The notes under the pieces were generated by a model. It was not told the origin of the DNA. It ran no database searches and worked only from the letters and a program-made list of their open reading frames with translations. A stretch of 64,000 nucleotides of DNA, from the NCBI GenBank assembly GCA_030686115.1, contig CP131612.1, forward strand, positions 2,294,001 through 2,358,000. The letters run 5' to 3'. The position numbers were made by a program, and so were the translations under genes. Positions 1 to 8,020 of the stretch are shown in pieces; within the stretch, counting starts at the first letter, position 1, and each line of letters opens with the position of its first letter. Source of the DNA: Psychrobacter cibarius (GTDB lineage Bacteria; Pseudomonadota; Gammaproteobacteria; Pseudomonadales; Moraxellaceae).

Positions 1-232
1 GACCGTCATCGATGGCGACGTCTAATAGACGCACTGCTTCGGTGACACCATGTAGCATTTCGGCTGGCAATAGCGCAGAGAGTTGCGTCTCTAGCTCATC
101 AGGTCGAGTAATGCCGCGACCTGCGTATAAGCGGGCAAGCGTCAATGATTGGGCGGCAAGTGGTTGCAGCGCGGCGGGCAACTCGTCGATACGAGTGCTG
201 GTATAACGGGGGGTTAAATTTAGCATGTGCAT
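1..232 (-). CDS. recJ: RecJ single-stranded-DNA exonuclease, N-terminal part (cut by window edge)
   Basis: Only about 77 codons are present; the gene continues beyond position 1. Read on the minus strand from an ATG at 232, the peptide starts MHMLNLTPRY and contains LARLYAGRGI, then a leucine-rich stretch with LLPAEMLHG, and ends in LLDVAIDDG. That matches the start of RecJ, where this segment precedes the DHH catalytic domain. RecJ is a 5'-3' ssDNA exonuclease of recombination and mismatch repair. No stop interrupts the frame. A second ATG at 226 is an alternative start, and neither has a strong ribosome binding site. The catalytic motifs lie outside the window, so the call rests on the N-terminal segment only. 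Confidence 0.75.
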   Translation of the reverse strand, partial: MHMLNLTPRYTSTRIDELPAALQPLAAQSLTLARLYAGRGITRPDELETQLSALLPAEMLHGVTEAVRLLDVAIDDG

Positions 233-539
233 ATTCTACTGGCTTTGGTAGAGGGTCACAATGACAATTTTTGGCGGCTTAGTTTATCGTTTTTTGTTGC
301 AGTACATTGTGATAAGCCATATTTTAATACTAGCATAGAGCAAATAATTCATACGCTGTGCATATAATATGCATAATATTTCATTTACAAAAACGGTGCA
401 TAGCGACTGCATTTTTCTGCATTTTGCTACAAAGCAATGATTGTATGCCGCTCAGAAACCCATAAAATGGTAAGCAACTGAGATACTTGCTATCTATTGA
501 GATTTGATTTTTTATTTTAACCATTTATAAGGATGCTTT
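233..539. other. AT-rich intergenic region with a palindrome
   Basis: This gap separates the leftward recJ gene from the rightward gene at 540, so it should hold both promoters. I see no coding frame. A 15 bp near-perfect palindrome (TGCATAT-A-ATATGCA) lies at 359-373, followed by isolated TGCAT motifs at 397, 408 and 418. Their function is unknown. Confidence 0.5.
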
Positions 540-1055
540 ATGAAAACCACACCACTGGCTGAAAAACTACCAAATACCATTGACCCTAGCTTGGATCTTG
601 AACAAGTAAAAAAGGAATGTCAAAAGTTGGTCAAAAAACGCGCCAAATATTCTGCTGGTGTTGCCATCGTTCCTGTACCATTTTTTGATGTCGCAGTAGA
701 CGCAGGTATGCTTACTCAACTATTACCTGACATTAGCGAGCGATTCGGCTTACTTGAAGACCGTAAGGCGGCAGTTGACTTAGAATCACGAGCCATTCAT
801 TGGGGCGCATTAAAAGATCGTACTGTCGATTTTGCAGGGTTGATGGCGACTCGTGGTATTGTTAAAAAGACCGTACAAGGCTTTGGTGGTCGTATCGCTG
901 CCAAACAAGTAACGAAATTCATCCCACTAGGGGGTCAAATGGTTGCTGCTACAATGGGCTATATGATTTTCAAAAAAATCGCCAATGACCACATCAATGA
1001 GTGTTACAAGCTTGCAAAAGATATTCAGCAAAAGCAACACGGTAAAAATGTCTAA
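540..1055 (+). CDS. DUF697-like (GTPase-associated membrane domain) protein
   Basis: A 171-residue protein. The segment AIVPVPFFDVAVDAGML, a charged stretch and then the glycine-rich FIPLGGQMVAATMGYMIFKK resemble the two hydrophobic segments of DUF697-type proteins, which are often tied to small GTPases or membrane-associated functions. The first hydrophobic segment is about residues 38-56 and the second about 130-150. An AAGGA-type ribosome binding site precedes the ATG. The gene appears monocistronic because a strong hairpin terminator follows it. The family call is by pattern only, and no function is claimed. Confidence 0.55.
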   Translation: MKTTPLAEKLPNTIDPSLDLEQVKKECQKLVKKRAKYSAGVAIVPVPFFDVAVDAGMLTQLLPDISERFGLLEDRKAAVDLESRAIHWGALKDRTVDFAGLMATRGIVKKTVQGFGGRIAAKQVTKFIPLGGQMVAATMGYMIFKKIANDHINECYKLAKDIQQKQHGKNV

Positions 1056-1090
1056 AACAGTTAAAAAACTGACATCAACTTTATAAAATA

Positions 1091-1123
1091 AAACCAGCTA
1101 AGAGCCATTGCCTTAGCTGGTTT
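1091..1123 (+). terminator. Rho-independent terminator
   Basis: A 12 bp stem (AAACCAGCTAAG paired with CTTAGCTGGTTT) with a 9-base loop and a run of T follows the gene ending at 1055. Confidence 0.85.
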
Positions 1124-1164
1124 TTTTATGCTTAGCTACGCATATATGGGTTTAATTTTTCAAT

Positions 1165-1479
1165 TTAATAACAGCCTTTTTCATAATACATCTCTAACTC
1201 AGAATACTCTATGTCACTAATTATAATAATGTTATCGGCATAAGGACGATACTTTCTAACCATTATTTTTGCCGCTGGTTTGTTGTTTATGAGAATTACG
1301 CCATCTTTAAGCCGAACATCATCATTGAAAGTAAATCCATCTCCCATAACTTTAGATCCAGCTCCTTTCCAATGACACTGCTGTACGTGATAATCAGACA
1401 TCACATATACACTCCTGATAAAAAACAGGCTGAGTGTCAAAGCAATTAAAAGACAGGGTATTGATAGCTTTTTATCCAT
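1165..1479 (-). CDS. Hypothetical small membrane-anchored protein
   Basis: About 104 residues from the ATG at 1479, which has a moderate AGAG ribosome binding site. The frame stays open to an upstream ATG at 1536, but that start lacks a binding site. The N-terminus is hydrophobic (IPCLLIALTLSLFFIRSVY) and is a signal anchor or uncleaved transmembrane helix. The rest is a polar domain with two cysteines, one near HVQQCHW and one at the C-terminal KGCY, which may form a disulfide in the periplasm. I do not recognise the family. Confidence 0.55.
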   Translation of the reverse strand: MDKKLSIPCLLIALTLSLFFIRSVYVMSDYHVQQCHWKGAGSKVMGDGFTFNDDVRLKDGVILINNKPAAKIMVRKYRPYADNIIIISDIEYSELEMYYEKGCY

Positions 1480-1671
1480 TGAATCTCTAATTGAATTTAG
1501 GAAACCTATTTTGATGAAATAAATATTCCTGTCCATGCATGTTTCATGATATCTCGATGCATAGCATTAACAGTGGAAAATAATAAACACGCTACCCAAA
1601 TATAGCAATACTTCATGAATATTTCACCTCTCTCAGTTAATGAACTCGTTAAAGTAAGATAAATTTTATTC

Positions 1672-1935
1672 ATGGATTCTGGTATGCTGCACTTTAGCGT
1701 AGATAGTTATGAGCTAACCTTAACACTGACACTGACACTGACACTGACACTGCTACTAGGTTGCATCATTCTTTTCATCGCCAGTATTTCGGCGGCATTT
1801 AATGACAATTTTGATGCTTGTTCGTGGGAACACCTCACCACTTGGTTATTTATCGTCGGTGGTTTATTGATGATTGTCGGCTATATTGGTTATAAAGCCT
1901 ATGCATATTATCACCCTTATGCGTGGCTGGATTGA
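1672..1935 (+). CDS. Hypothetical small membrane protein with Thr-Leu repeat
   Basis: 87 residues with two or three hydrophobic helices: one built on a (TL)n tract plus LLLGCIILFIASISA, and one at LFIVGGLLMIVGYIGY. The tract comes from tandem ACACTG hexamers, so copy-number changes would lengthen or shorten the first helix without shifting the frame. The start is uncertain: the ATG at 1672 has only a distant AAG-rich site, and the ATG at 1684 is an alternative. No family recognised. Confidence 0.5.
   Translation: MDSGMLHFSVDSYELTLTLTLTLTLTLLLGCIILFIASISAAFNDNFDACSWEHLTTWLFIVGGLLMIVGYIGYKAYAYYHPYAWLD
1723..1752 (+). repeat. Tandem ACACTG hexanucleotide repeat (5 copies)
   Basis: Five perfect head-to-tail copies of ACACTG lie inside the small membrane protein gene, each coding Thr-Leu. 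A degenerate copy precedes them. Confidence 0.95.
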
Positions 1936-2131
1936 TAATGTCAATCCTTTATAAAAAATGGCTTAATTCTGTGCTAGTAGTGGTTAATGATGTCATGCAC
2001 TAATTTTGCTGATAATATACGACCTGCTGGGAGAAAATACATGTCAATTAGCAAACATCAACTCGTACCAAATGCCAGTTTCTATTAAGCATAAACCTTA
2101 AAACCAATAAAAATCTTAAAGGATCAGACCC

Positions 2132-2521
2132 ATGAAAAAAATCTTAATATCAACGGCTATGCTCGCTACCCTCGCTCTATCTGGATGCACAACGACTGGT
2201 GGTATGAATAATAATGCAGGTACTGCTATCGGTACTGCCAATGAGATTGGTATGAATGTCTTTAAATCAGCGATTGATAACCAATGCCGCAGTCAGATTG
2301 AAAAGCAAACTGCTTGGCGTGTGGCTAGCGTGGCTATGACCGACACACAACAAGAAGCTGTAAAAAGTAATGTTTGTGGCTGTGTCAGTGAGCAAGCGCC
2401 GCAGCAAGTGACACTCGTTGAATTGGGCAATGCTGCTATAGATTCGCAATATCGCACACAGCTGGTCACGAAAGTCGTCGCAAAATCTCTACAAAGTTGC
2501 TATACCAGTTTTATGAAATAA
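2132..2521 (+). CDS. Hypothetical lipoprotein
   Basis: 129 residues. The N-terminus MKKILISTAMLATLALSGC is a lipoprotein signal peptide with lipobox LSGC, so the mature protein should begin at Cys19 and be lipid-anchored. A TTTGG and asparagine-rich linker follows, then a compact domain with cysteines in NQCRSQ, NVCGCV and LQSCYT. An AAGGA ribosome binding site lies 5' of the ATG. An imperfect hairpin follows the gene. No function is recognisable. Confidence 0.7.
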   Translation: MKKILISTAMLATLALSGCTTTGGMNNNAGTAIGTANEIGMNVFKSAIDNQCRSQIEKQTAWRVASVAMTDTQQEAVKSNVCGCVSEQAPQQVTLVELGNAAIDSQYRTQLVTKVVAKSLQSCYTSFMK

Positions 2522-2587
2522 ACTTGTAATAAGTAGCAAAGCACAGTTTTGACAATGTATTTTTGACGTTGATATTAATATTGACAC

Positions 2588-2618
2588 AGGCTGGGTTAGC
2601 GATTGCTTAACCCAGCCT
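2588..2618 (+). terminator. Inverted repeat, probable terminator
   Basis: An 11 bp perfect stem (AGGCTGGGTTA with TAACCCAGCCT) with a 9-base loop sits downstream of the lipoprotein gene. The T-tract is poor, so termination efficiency is doubtful. Confidence 0.55.
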
Positions 2619-2674
2619 ATTCGTATAAATTAGGTGTAAATGAAATGGAATTCACTTGATATCAAGGATGACAA

Positions 2675-4339
2675 ATGAAAAGACGTGCGTTTATAAAATT
2701 AGGTGGTCAAGTCACTGTGGCTGGCACTCTACTGACCCAGCTGAGCGCCTGTTCATCAGACGACGATGAAAATATCCAGAGTGATAAATTGGACGTCTTA
2801 GATGACTTGGGTTATCAAGGCGCCTCACCTTTTAAGCATGGTATTGCCAGTGGTGACCCTCTACAGGATAGAGTAATACTGTGGACACGAATTACCAATG
2901 ACGGCAGTATCAGTGCCACGAGCATCCCTGTTGGCTATACTATCGCAACAGACCCAGAGATGAAAAAAATCGTTGCTCAAGGAAGAGCATTAGCCACCTC
3001 TGAATCTGACTTTACTATCAAAGTCGATCCCAAGTCTCTACAGCCCAATACGACCTATTACTATACCTTTCAAGCGTTGGGTTATATCTCGCCCACTGGT
3101 CGCACTCGTACTATCCCGCAATCAAACTTACCAGCCAGCCAAGTAGACCGTGTGCGCTTGGCCGTGGTTTCTTGCTCGAACTATGGATTTGGCTACTTCA
3201 ATGGTTATGCACATATCGCTAAGCAAGCCGATATATCAGCCGTACTGCATTTGGGTGACTATATCTACGAATATCAAGAAGGGTTTTATCGTGATCAATC
3301 CTTAATAGAAGAACGTCCGATAGACCCCAAAAATGAGATTATTAGTTTAGAAGATTATCGTCGTCGCTATGCCTGTTATCGCACTGATATTGATTTACAA
3401 GAATGCCATCGCCAGCACCCTTTTATCGCCGTTTGGGATGATCATGAGGTTGCAGATAACTCATGGAAAGGGGGCGCTGGGTTCCATACTGAAAGCAAAG
3501 GCAGCTATATAGAGCGTAAGATGTCAGCGGTTCGAGCTTATCACGAGTGGATGCCTATCCGTGATGATAGCAGCAACGAGCTAGACAGCCAGCTGCGGAT
3601 TTATCGACGCTTCGAGTTTGGTAAGTTGTTTGATTTGAATATGCTGGACACACGTATATTTGGCCGTGAAAAGCTTGATGCTACTGCCAGTAATGAGCCT
3701 GAGCGCCAACTATTAGGACTCGAACAAGAGAACTGGCTTCATCTAAACATGCTGGCAGGCAAACGCCGCGATGCCAAATGGCAGATACTGGGGCAGCAAG
3801 TCATTTTAGCTCCATTCAGAGGTGCATCTGCCACCAACTCGGGAGACATATGGAATGGCTACGCCAGTGCTCGCGATCGTCTGCTCAATTTCATTGAAAA
3901 CAATAATATCGATAATACAGTCGTTCTAACTGGCGATTATCACGCTTCATTTGCATTTGATGTCTGCAAAAATCCGTTTGATGGGGACAGTTATAATCCA
4001 AGCACAGGTTCAGGATCACTGGCTGTAGAATTCGTCTGCCCTGCTCTAACCTCGCTCGCGTTTCCTGAAAGAGGTGCTGGGCCAGAAGCCAATCCACATC
4101 AGAAGTTCAATAACCAAACTGAGCACGGCTATATGCTGTTAGATATCACCGAGCAGGCGTTTCAGTGTGAATGGTATTATACTAATACCTTAAAAACACG
4201 AGATGACAGTACTAGATTTGCCAAAAGCTTGCTCACTCAAGCACAGGCGAATCATTTAATAGAGGGTGAACAATCTCGCCCTATCACTAACGTCGCTGTA
4301 TTAGCTGCTGCAAATAAAGCTGTCGGGGTGAAAATCTAA
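2675..4339 (+). CDS. phoD: PhoD-family alkaline phosphatase/phosphodiesterase, Tat-exported
   Basis: 554 residues. The N-terminus has a Tat motif (KRRAFIK) and a lipobox-like LSAC, so the protein is probably exported folded and may be lipid-anchored. A PhoD N-terminal beta domain (about residues 50-145, with FKHGIASGDP and VILWTRI) is followed by the metallophosphatase domain with VSCSNY, LHLGDYIYE, AVWDDHEVADN and LTGDYHASF. These are the motifs that hold the Ca/Fe centre. The family hydrolyses phosphomonoesters and diesters in the periplasm for phosphate scavenging. An AAGGATGAC ribosome binding site precedes the ATG. It ends at a strong terminator and is monocistronic. No Pho box was identified. 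Confidence 0.92.
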   Translation: MKRRAFIKLGGQVTVAGTLLTQLSACSSDDDENIQSDKLDVLDDLGYQGASPFKHGIASGDPLQDRVILWTRITNDGSISATSIPVGYTIATDPEMKKIVAQGRALATSESDFTIKVDPKSLQPNTTYYYTFQALGYISPTGRTRTIPQSNLPASQVDRVRLAVVSCSNYGFGYFNGYAHIAKQADISAVLHLGDYIYEYQEGFYRDQSLIEERPIDPKNEIISLEDYRRRYACYRTDIDLQECHRQHPFIAVWDDHEVADNSWKGGAGFHTESKGSYIERKMSAVRAYHEWMPIRDDSSNELDSQLRIYRRFEFGKLFDLNMLDTRIFGREKLDATASNEPERQLLGLEQENWLHLNMLAGKRRDAKWQILGQQVILAPFRGASATNSGDIWNGYASARDRLLNFIENNNIDNTVVLTGDYHASFAFDVCKNPFDGDSYNPSTGSGSLAVEFVCPALTSLAFPERGAGPEANPHQKFNNQTEHGYMLLDITEQAFQCEWYYTNTLKTRDDSTRFAKSLLTQAQANHLIEGEQSRPITNVAVLAAANKAVGVKI

Positions 4340-4396
4340 GTATCGTTGCAGTAGATATTTAAAGCATCAAAGTAATGTTCATTGAGAATAAAAACT

Positions 4397-4428
4397 AAAA
4401 GGGTGCGTTATAAATAACGCACCCTTTT
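4397..4428 (+). terminator. Rho-independent terminator of phoD
   Basis: A 14 bp stem (AAAAGGGTGCGTTA with TAACGCACCCTTTT) with a TAAA loop, ending in a T-tract. Confidence 0.9.
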
Positions 4429-4472
4429 TATTGCTAAGTCTTCGTACCATCCACTTATCTTATTATTTTGGC

Positions 4473-4850
4473 TTAGAACTTGTTTTTGTCAACTGGATTC
4501 TGTGACAAAGCTGCTGTAAAAGGCAGTATTTTACTGCGGCTAAAATACTTAGAAGAGCCATCAATAATCTTATCTACTTCTTTGATCAAATCATTAATAA
4601 CGTCATCATAAACACCATGATATAGTTCGGTTTCGAATGCCGTAAAGGGATGCTTACGTGATGCCGAGCCGACCTCTGTCACGCCTTGCTTACTATAAAA
4701 AATATCGACTCGTCCATCACTGTTGAGTACACAATTTAATACTCCGCCCTCCAGCTCCATCTCTACTCGCTCAGGCATAAAAATATAATCGTCTACATTG
4801 ATGAGTTTTTTTTCTACTTCTCTCTTAAAAAATGATTTGATATCAAACAT
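4473..4850 (-). CDS. Hypothetical protein
   Basis: About 125 residues from the ATG at 4850, chosen because AGGGATATATCC precedes it at good spacing. The open frame extends to 4919 but lacks a binding site there. The protein starts MFDIKSFFKREVEKKL and is soluble and charged, with no signal peptide or transmembrane helix. No motif or family recognised. It converges on phoD, sharing the region of its terminator. Confidence 0.55.
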   Translation of the reverse strand: MFDIKSFFKREVEKKLINVDDYIFMPERVEMELEGGVLNCVLNSDGRVDIFYSKQGVTEVGSASRKHPFTAFETELYHGVYDDVINDLIKEVDKIIDGSSKYFSRSKILPFTAALSQNPVDKNKF

Positions 4851-5082
4851 GGATATATCCCTGACCTTAAAATTATAATATACGTTAGCACACCTGATTT
4901 TACAGCCACTGTCCAGCATGTAATCTGCTGCTTGTTCATTCGTGCTTTATGAATCAATACTATAAGATGACGTGATATTTTTTAAGACAGGATATGTAAA
5001 ACTGCGTTTGATGTTGGTAAAAATAGAATGTTAGCTGTGGCTCTTTTATCCTATTGCAATAAAAAAGGGAAGCTGTGCACTA

Positions 5083-5100
5083 GGGCGTGTCCCATTTTTT
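5083..5100 (+). repeat. Solo end of the GGGCGTGTCC-type inverted-repeat element
   Basis: A TA followed by GGGCGTGTCCCATTTTTT matches one terminus of the MITE at 6507-6676. I see no opposite end nearby, so it is a relic or a degenerate copy. Confidence 0.5.
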
Positions 5101-5128
5101 AATGATGGAACTACTCTATCTGGCTTAA

Positions 5129-6181
5129 TCACACCCAGCCTTTCTCACGAAACGATTTCAACACCTCAACAAATACTGCCATCTCATCAGCTCTGCCAAG
5201 CGTCAAGCGATTAAAGCCAGTGATAGGCGCAAACTCGCGACCAACAGCGATGCCATGGTCGCACATTCTATCGATATAGGTTTGTACATCGCCTTTGATT
5301 TCGTGAAATATAAAGCTGGCTTGTGATGGTAAGTAGCGTAGTCCAAGCTCATCCAATGTCTGCTCAACCAGCTGACGCGATTGATTGGCAGTATGCAAAC
5401 TCAACGCCAAAAACGCCTCATCATTCAAAGTTGCTATCGCTGCGACAGCACCAGACAGATTCGTATTATCTACTGAGATAAACGCCTCTAGCTCAGTGAT
5501 CATTTGCGGACTGGCAACTGCATAGCCGACACGCATACCCGCTAGCGCACACAGTTTGGAGAAAGTCCGAACCACGATAATATTGTCTGAGCGCTGCTCT
5601 CTTATCCACGCAATCCCACTCTCAAAACTTGGGTCAGTGACGTATTCTGAGTAGGCTTCATCTAGCAAGAAATAATGATGGTCTGGTGCCGTTCCTACCC
5701 ACGCTTTTAACTCATCTGTGTCAGTAATCGTCGCTGTTGGATTATTAGGATTGCAGAGATAAAACAAGCTTATACCATCAAAATCATCAGCCACTTTTTG
5801 CATGTTTTGTAAATTAAAAGAATAGCTTTCAGGCATCAGTGCTACTTTTACCACGGGCACATTGATAGATGTTGCATATAGTTCCGCATAAGCAAAGGTT
5901 GGGTGCGGCACAATTACTTGGAAGTTTCTGCCTTCTCTTAACGCTTTGTTTTGCAGCATTTGTACGACGGTGCGGATATTCTCACTGGAGCCGCTACCTA
6001 GAGATATTTGACTTTCAGTCACGTCATTAATTTTCGCAACTTTATTGATTAAGGCTGCACGCTGGTCATCTGGATAACGAAAGCCGATGTCTAAAGCATC
6101 GATAACCGCTTTTTTGGCAGATTTTGCCATACCCAGTGAGTTTTCGTTAGAGTTTAATTCTATTAATGGATTGGTAAACAC
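5129..6181 (-). CDS. PLP-dependent aminotransferase, HisC-like (copy 1)
   Basis: 350 residues if the GTG at 6181 is used. That start aligns residue for residue with the neighbouring paralog (FTNPLIELNSNENSLG against QNNKFLELNANENSLG), whereas the ATG at 6235 would add an unusual hydrophobic leader. Fold-type I aminotransferase motifs are visible: SLGSGSSENI, CNPNNPTATI (PLP ring), DEAYSEY (Asp to the pyridine nitrogen), and TFSKLCALAGMRVGYA with the Schiff-base lysine. It resembles histidinol-phosphate aminotransferases, but no other his genes are near, so the substrate is uncertain. It is the product of a tandem duplication with the gene at 6729-7781. Confidence 0.85.
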   Translation of the reverse strand: MFTNPLIELNSNENSLGMAKSAKKAVIDALDIGFRYPDDQRAALINKVAKINDVTESQISLGSGSSENIRTVVQMLQNKALREGRNFQVIVPHPTFAYAELYATSINVPVVKVALMPESYSFNLQNMQKVADDFDGISLFYLCNPNNPTATITDTDELKAWVGTAPDHHYFLLDEAYSEYVTDPSFESGIAWIREQRSDNIIVVRTFSKLCALAGMRVGYAVASPQMITELEAFISVDNTNLSGAVAAIATLNDEAFLALSLHTANQSRQLVEQTLDELGLRYLPSQASFIFHEIKGDVQTYIDRMCDHGIAVGREFAPITGFNRLTLGRADEMAVFVEVLKSFREKGWV

Positions 6182-6444
6182 AATAGTAATACGCCTAATT
6201 GATACCCATACCAAATATGCGATGAACAATGTCAAACTCGCTCAGCCAGCGGACGTAGCACTTGCGCTCGTCTTTTTTGCTACTCTGATTATTTAGTAGG
6301 GTTTATATATGGATGGTGAGATGCATTCGGATAATAATGGTTATGGTAAGTGGCATTTACCCTGATTACAAGCGCTCTGAGCGATGAAACTCGTTAGCAG
6401 CTGTTATGAGTATGATGCTCATTTATTGATAGTATCCGTTAAAT

Positions 6445-6471
6445 AAAAAAGAGCCACCCTATAGGCAACTC
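6445..6471 (-). terminator. Probable terminator, leftward
   Basis: On the minus strand GAGTTGCC and GGTGGCTC pair (with three G-U pairs) and are followed by TTTTTT. It probably once directly followed the aminotransferase ending at 6729; a MITE now lies between. Confidence 0.5.
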
Positions 6472-6506
6472 ACTTTGTAAAACTCTTAGCATTTTTGCTA
6501 ATACTA

Positions 6507-6676
6507 GGGCATGTCCTCATTTCAAAAATGGTGATAAACATGAGGTAAATTGCTGTTAAACAAGGAAAGTAGCGCATATAATAGCGAGATATTAAGAAGC
6601 TATTTGACGATGTTTGGCAAAATTTAGCCATTTTTAGCCCATTTAGCAAGTAATCGATTGAATTGAGGACACGCCT
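6507..6676. mobile_element. MITE-like element, 170 bp, with TA flanks
   Basis: Ends GGGCATGTCCTCATTTC and (reverse complement) AGGCGTGTCCTCAATTC form about 17 bp terminal inverted repeats, flanked by TA on both sides (6505-6506 and 6677-6678). There is no open frame inside, so it is non-autonomous. Shorter relatives occur at 22680-22708 and 63787-63845. The TA target suggests mobilisation by an IS630- or IS5/IS427-type transposase, but no transposase is in the window. Confidence 0.7.
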
Positions 6677-6728
6677 TAGTCTTGCTAGTTTATCGATATT
6701 TCAAATTAGCAATTTTTTAATGCACTAC

Positions 6729-7781
6729 TTAGACCCAGCCTTTTTCACGGAACAGCTTTAATACTTTAATAAATGCTGCCATCTCGTCAGGCGTGCCAAG
6801 CGTCAAGCGATTGAAGCCTGTAATAGGTGGAAACTCGCGACCAACCTTGATGCCATGGTCGCGCATTCTATCGATGTATGTTTTTAAATCACCCTTTATT
6901 TCATGAAAAATAAAATTGGTCTGTGAGGGTAAATAACGCAATCCAAGATCGTCTAATACTGTCTCAATCATCTGGCGCGACTGATTGGTATTGCGTAAGC
7001 TGAGCGCTAAAAACTCTGCATCATTTAACGTCGCAATAGCAGCAACCGCACCTGACAAGTTGGTGTTGTCCATAGACATAAACGCTTCGACAGCCTCGAT
7101 TGCTTGCGGATTAGAAACTGCGTATCCCACTCGCATACCTGCTAAGGCACATAACTTTGAGAAAGTATGAATAACAATAAGGTTGTCTGATAACCCTTGT
7201 TTCACCCACTCAATACCACTCTCAAAACTTGGGTCTGACACGTACTCCAAGTAAGCTTGGTCTAATAAAAAGTAATGGCTATCTGGTGCATTACTTACCC
7301 AATTTTTGAGCTTTTGCGTTGATGTAATGATACCAGTTGGGTTGTTTGGATTGCAAATATAGAGCAGGCTGATGCCATCAAAATCGTCAGCTACTTTTTG
7401 TAGTTCATAAAAATCATAATCATAGTTTTCAGCGGTTAGTGGTATCTTGACCACAGGCACGCCAATGGAATTTGCATACATCTCTGCACAATCAAACGTT
7501 GGCACAGGAATCACCATTTGAAACTGCTTGCCCTCTTTTAATGCTTTGTTTTGCAACATTTGTAAGGTAGCTCGAATATTTTCAGTCGAGCCATTGCCTA
7601 ATGAGATTTGGTTTTCTGCCACACCATGGATGGTGGCAATTTTGCTAATGAGCGCTGCGCGTGGATTATCTGGATAACGAAAGCCCTCACCTAAAGACTC
7701 TATAATGGCTTGTTTAGCAGAATCTGCCATGCCTAGTGAGTTTTCATTCGCATTTAATTCTAAGAATTTATTATTTTGCAT
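6729..7781 (-). CDS. PLP-dependent aminotransferase, HisC-like (copy 2)
   Basis: 350 residues, clearly paralogous to the gene at 5129-6181 along its whole length. Motifs: LGNGSTEN, CNPNNPTG, FLLDQAYLEY (Asp174, Tyr177) and HTFSKLCALAG with the expected PLP lysine at Lys209. The usual DEAY motif reads DQAY here, a difference from copy 1 that may affect substrate choice. No other his genes are nearby. The ATG at 7781 has a distant GAGG site. The product should transfer an amino group to or from a 2-oxo acid or imidazole substrate, which cannot be specified from sequence. Confidence 0.87.
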   Translation of the reverse strand: MQNNKFLELNANENSLGMADSAKQAIIESLGEGFRYPDNPRAALISKIATIHGVAENQISLGNGSTENIRATLQMLQNKALKEGKQFQMVIPVPTFDCAEMYANSIGVPVVKIPLTAENYDYDFYELQKVADDFDGISLLYICNPNNPTGIITSTQKLKNWVSNAPDSHYFLLDQAYLEYVSDPSFESGIEWVKQGLSDNLIVIHTFSKLCALAGMRVGYAVSNPQAIEAVEAFMSMDNTNLSGAVAAIATLNDAEFLALSLRNTNQSRQMIETVLDDLGLRYLPSQTNFIFHEIKGDLKTYIDRMRDHGIKVGREFPPITGFNRLTLGTPDEMAAFIKVLKLFREKGWV

Positions 7782-7941
7782 GATGGATTATATGCCTCAA
7801 CGTCCGTTGTTATAAGTTCATATTGCTCATTGATATCATATTAAGGGGCATTTGGTATAAACACAAGTTTTGATATAACCAATTATTAGTTATTAATAAT
7901 CTCGAACAAAAGCGAGGCTATTTTGGTCATAAGAAGACCAT

Positions 7942-7972
7942 AAAAAAGTGAGCTGCACCGTTGGCAACTCAC
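7942..7972 (-). terminator. Terminator of uvrB (leftward)
   Basis: On the minus strand GTGAGTTGC pairs with GCAGCTCAC (one G-U) and is followed by TTTTTT. The plus strand also ends in a T-tract, so it may act both ways. Confidence 0.65.
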
Positions 7973-8020
7973 CCTTTTTGTTAGATACAAACTGATATTA
8001 ACGGCAGTTCAAATAACCTA

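Noticed and set aside
5129..7781. Histidine biosynthesis operon
   Set aside because: Only HisC-like genes are present; no other his gene is nearby, and the two are duplicates rather than pathway steps.
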